Shown here one piece after another: positions 61,662 through 64,000 of a stretch of 64,000 bases of DNA (within the stretch, counting starts at the first letter, position 1; each line of letters starts with the position of its first letter). The notes beneath the pieces are model-generated. The model was not told where the DNA came from. It saw only the letters and a list, made by a program, of their open reading frames with translations, and did not search any database. This DNA is from an uncultured Mediterraneibacter sp. (GTDB lineage: Bacteria; Bacillota; Clostridia; Lachnospirales; Lachnospiraceae). Location of the stretch: the NCBI GenBank assembly GCA_934309345.1, contig CAKRDD010000016.1, positions 17,624 through 81,623 on the forward strand. Direction: 5' to 3'. Made by a program: the position numbers and the translations under genes.

Positions 61662-63510
61662 AACAGACACCTCCTCCAAATTTTGCTGCGCCACATCCAG
61701 AACACTGCATACGACAGTTCGGAGTTACTTTTTCTTCCATTGCACGATCCCATTCTCTGCGCAGGAACTTTCTTGTCACACCGATATCGATGAAATCCCA
61801 TGGGAATAATTCGTCTTCCCCACGCTCACGCAGATTGTAAAAATCAATATCAACACCCGTGTTCTCAAATGCCTGCATCCAAAGTTCATTGTGGAAACTC
61901 TCCGTCCAGGAATCGAACAGACATCCCAGACGATATGCCTCCTCGATTGCCTTGCTGATCTTACGGTCACCTCTGGCCATAATACCTTCCAGAACCGTAA
62001 CTTCCGCATCATGCCAGTTGTATTTCAGACTCTTACGGTTTAACTGTTCTTTAAATTCATCATTCACAAGATGTGCACGTCTCATATATTCTTCCGCTTT
62101 GCACATCGGAGCCCACTGGAACGGTGTGAACGGCTTCGGTACAAAGAAAGAGGAACTTGCCGTGATCTGACATTTTCCATGTCTCTGATCTTTTGGAATC
62201 TCATAATATCTCCGGGCAACTTTTTCAGCAAGATGAGCGATCTCTTTCATATCCTCTTCAGTCTCTGTAGGAAGTCCAAGCATAAAGTAAAGTTTTACCT
62301 TCGTCCAGCCACCTTCGAAGGCCTCACCTGCTCCGTTTAAGATCACTTCTTCTGTCAGTCCCTTATTGATCACGTCACGCATTCTCTGTGATCCTGCCTC
62401 CGGTGCAAATGTCAGACTGCTCTTGCGGATATCCTGGACCTTACTCATTACATCAAGAGAGAAGGCATCGATTCGAAGAGACGGAAGAGAAATATTAATT
62501 CCCTTATTTTTAAACTCATCGATCAGATATGTTACCAGTTCTTTCAATTCAGAGTAATCACTGGAACTTAATGAACTAAGAGAAATCTCCTCATGACCTG
62601 TATTCTGCAACATATCATGCGCATACTGTTTCAATCGCTCGACATTTCGCTCTCTGACCGGACGGTAAAGCATTCCCGCCTGGCAGAAACGACAACCACG
62701 AATACAGCCTCTCTGGATCTCAAGAACAACTCTGTCCTGTGTTACTTTGATAAAAGGAACAACCGGTTTCATCGGATACGGTGCATCCGTTACATCCATA
62801 ACAATCTGTTTTTTAACTGTTGCCGGTGCATATTCATTATTCGGTGTAAATGATTTCAAAGTGCCGTCTTCATTATATTCAGCATCATAAAAAATCGGAA
62901 CATACAGACCCTCGATCTGCGCTGCACGTTCTAAGAACTCCCGGCGGCTCTTTCCTGAACCTTTCCATTCCTTATAAGCGTCAAGCAGCTCATCATAAGC
63001 TGTTTCGCCTTCTCCGATATAAAAGATATCAAAGAACTCTGCGATCGGCTCCGGATTGTATGTGCACGGGCCACCACCAATCACAAATGGATCGTCTAAA
63101 GTTCTGTCCTTTGCATGCAGTGGTATCTGACTCAGATCAAGGATCTGCAGAATGTTCGTATAACACATCTCAAACTGAATTGTGATTCCGAGGAAATCAA
63201 AATCCCTGATCGAATCCTGGGACTCCAGTGCAAAAAGTGGAATCTTCTGTTCTCTCATCACTTTGTCCAGATCATGCCATGGAGAGTAGACTCTCTCGCA
63301 CCACACATCCTCTCTGCGGTTGAACATATCATAAAGAATCTGAATCCCCAAATGAGACATACCAATCTCATAGACATCCGGGAAACACATCGCAAAACGC
63401 ACATCGATGTCTTCCACGTTCTTCATCACCGCATTCACCTCTCCGCCGATATAACGGGCAGGTTTCTCAATTTCTAATAAAATATCATCATCTAATGCTA
63501 GTTTTCTCAT
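61645..63510 (-). CDS. TIGR03960 family B12-binding-domain/radical SAM protein
   Basis: A 621-residue protein. The N-terminal half resembles a B12-binding-like domain (FAMCFPDVYEIGMSHLGIQILY), and the radical-SAM cluster is CIRGCRFC. A C-terminal Cys-rich segment (CRMQCSGCGAAKFGG) may bind metal. The family always pairs with TIGR03936, often near the rplU-rpmA-obg cluster. The substrate is unknown. It has its own promoter at 63575-63603. Confidence 0.93.
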   Translation of the reverse strand: MRKLALDDDILLEIEKPARYIGGEVNAVMKNVEDIDVRFAMCFPDVYEIGMSHLGIQILYDMFNRREDVWCERVYSPWHDLDKVMREQKIPLFALESQDSIRDFDFLGITIQFEMCYTNILQILDLSQIPLHAKDRTLDDPFVIGGGPCTYNPEPIAEFFDIFYIGEGETAYDELLDAYKEWKGSGKSRREFLERAAQIEGLYVPIFYDAEYNEDGTLKSFTPNNEYAPATVKKQIVMDVTDAPYPMKPVVPFIKVTQDRVVLEIQRGCIRGCRFCQAGMLYRPVRERNVERLKQYAHDMLQNTGHEEISLSSLSSSDYSELKELVTYLIDEFKNKGINISLPSLRIDAFSLDVMSKVQDIRKSSLTFAPEAGSQRMRDVINKGLTEEVILNGAGEAFEGGWTKVKLYFMLGLPTETEEDMKEIAHLAEKVARRYYEIPKDQRHGKCQITASSSFFVPKPFTPFQWAPMCKAEEYMRRAHLVNDEFKEQLNRKSLKYNWHDAEVTVLEGIMARGDRKISKAIEEAYRLGCLFDSWTESFHNELWMQAFENTGVDIDFYNLRERGEDELFPWDFIDIGVTRKFLRREWDRAMEEKVTPNCRMQCSGCGAAKFGGGVCYEGKN

Positions 63511-63574
63511 GGATTACTCCTTGTATTTTGTACTTATGCATTTATATTACAAAATTGTAAATGCTACTTTTAAC

Positions 63575-63603
63575 ATCATATCTTTTGACGATAAAAAAAG
63601 CAA
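63575..63603 (-). promoter_or_regulatory. Promoter of the TIGR03960 gene
   Basis: On the minus strand: TTGCTT (63598-63603), a 17-base spacer and TATGAT (63575-63580), about 65 bases before the gene start. Confidence 0.6.
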
Positions 63604-63628
63604 CCTATTTTCTCTTTTTATGTAATTG

Positions 63629-64000
63629 TTAACTTGCTAAGCTTGTTACAGTCATATCTTTCAGACATGTACTCCGGTAGTCACTCGGTGATATTTTATA
63701 TCTTTCTTTAAATACTCGGTTAAATGTTCTCTGACTTTCAAATCCACTATCCAGACAAATATTTGTAATAGAATCACTCGTATTTTCCAAACGCTGGCAT
63801 GCATAGTTCAGCCTTGCATCGTTAAGATATTGATTAAAGTTTCTATGGAATGTTTTGGAAAAGAGTCTGGATAAAACATATTTGCTCACTCCCAGATCTT
63901 TTGCCATCTCTTCCAGAGAAAACTTCTTCTTAAAATTTGCTGATATATAGGAAACTGTCTGGTAAATAAGATCGTTGCTCCCCACATTACTCTTTTCTAC
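63629..64000 (-). CDS. AraC-family transcriptional regulator, C-terminal part (cut by window edge)
   Basis: The frame is open to the end of the window, so the N-terminus is missing; a GTG at 63985 is internal or at best uncertain. The visible 123 residues are an AraC/XylS double helix-turn-helix: FSLEEMAKDLGVSKYVLSRLF, then ITNICLDSGFESQRTFNRVF and the closing KISPSDYRS. Any ligand-binding domain lies outside. The next gene on the minus strand, TIGR03960, has its own promoter, so they are probably independent. Confidence 0.92.
   Translation of the reverse strand, partial: VEKSNVGSNDLIYQTVSYISANFKKKFSLEEMAKDLGVSKYVLSRLFSKTFHRNFNQYLNDARLNYACQRLENTSDSITNICLDSGFESQRTFNRVFKERYKISPSDYRSTCLKDMTVTSLAS

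Noticed and set aside
1..64000. CRISPR arrays, tRNA or rRNA genes.
   Set aside because: No regularly spaced repeats, cloverleaf tRNA sequences or rRNA-like sequence were recognised on reading through both strands.

Overview
The window reads as chromosome of a Gram-positive, low-GC anaerobe of the Clostridia, most likely family Lachnospiraceae. I infer this from the DUF4250 and DUF896 small proteins, the mreBCD-PBP2-minCDE-rodA-mgsA run, the sepF-ylmH-lspA cluster, the rplU-prp-rpmA trio with its cleavable L27 N-terminus, the paired TIGR03960/TIGR03936 genes, and sporulation-type genes (yqfD, a SpoVB-like flippase, a BofC-like protein). The genus cannot be fixed by eye. No rRNA, tRNA, CRISPR array, insertion sequence or prophage was seen. 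No gene-free stretch exceeds about 300 bases.

Layout. 1-4.0 kb: yqfD end, phoH, ybeY, a SpoVB/MurJ-type flippase and a BofC-like protein. 4.0-6.1 kb: a structured intergenic repeat, two small conserved genes and miaB. 6.2-11.2 kb: an OmpR-type two-component system followed by a polyphosphate-polymerase-like VTC protein, a DUF4956 membrane protein and a beta-helix lipoprotein; a triple TTAAG repeat upstream of the last three suggests direct control by the two-component system. 11.3-22.9 kb is the accessory part: PadR plus two small membrane proteins on the minus strand, a divergent ABC module with a membrane-anchored protein and a lipoprotein, then an AgrA/AgrC-like two-component system with a lipoprotein and a second ABC module. 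The two ABC modules look like paralogues.

23-33 kb: mutS-mutL-miaA, a PLP-dependent lyase of the aluminium-resistance family, and two flavoproteins. 33.4-43.8 kb: radC and the cell-shape and division operon (mreB, mreC, mreD, a very long PBP2, minC, minD, minE, rodA, mgsA), then a D-Ala-D-Ala carboxypeptidase. 44-50 kb: an HlyD-like membrane protein, ylmE, sepF, ylmH, lspA, rluD-type synthase and a cytidylate-kinase-like protein. 50-52.6 kb: a tyrosine recombinase and a YneA-like LysM protein divergent from lexA, with several LexA boxes between them. 52.7-63.5 kb, all minus strand: rsfS, yqeK, nadD, yhbY, obg, rpmA, prp, rplU, a CBS protein, aspartate kinase, a YbaK deacylase, RNase G and the TIGR03936/TIGR03960 radical-SAM pair. 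The window ends inside an AraC-type regulator.

The least understood items are the two-module ABC/two-component/PadR region, the family of short structured repeats sharing TTACTGTTCAC, and a terminator-like hairpin whose 3' arm lies inside the next coding sequence. The functional links proposed for these are inferences from gene order and visible motifs.
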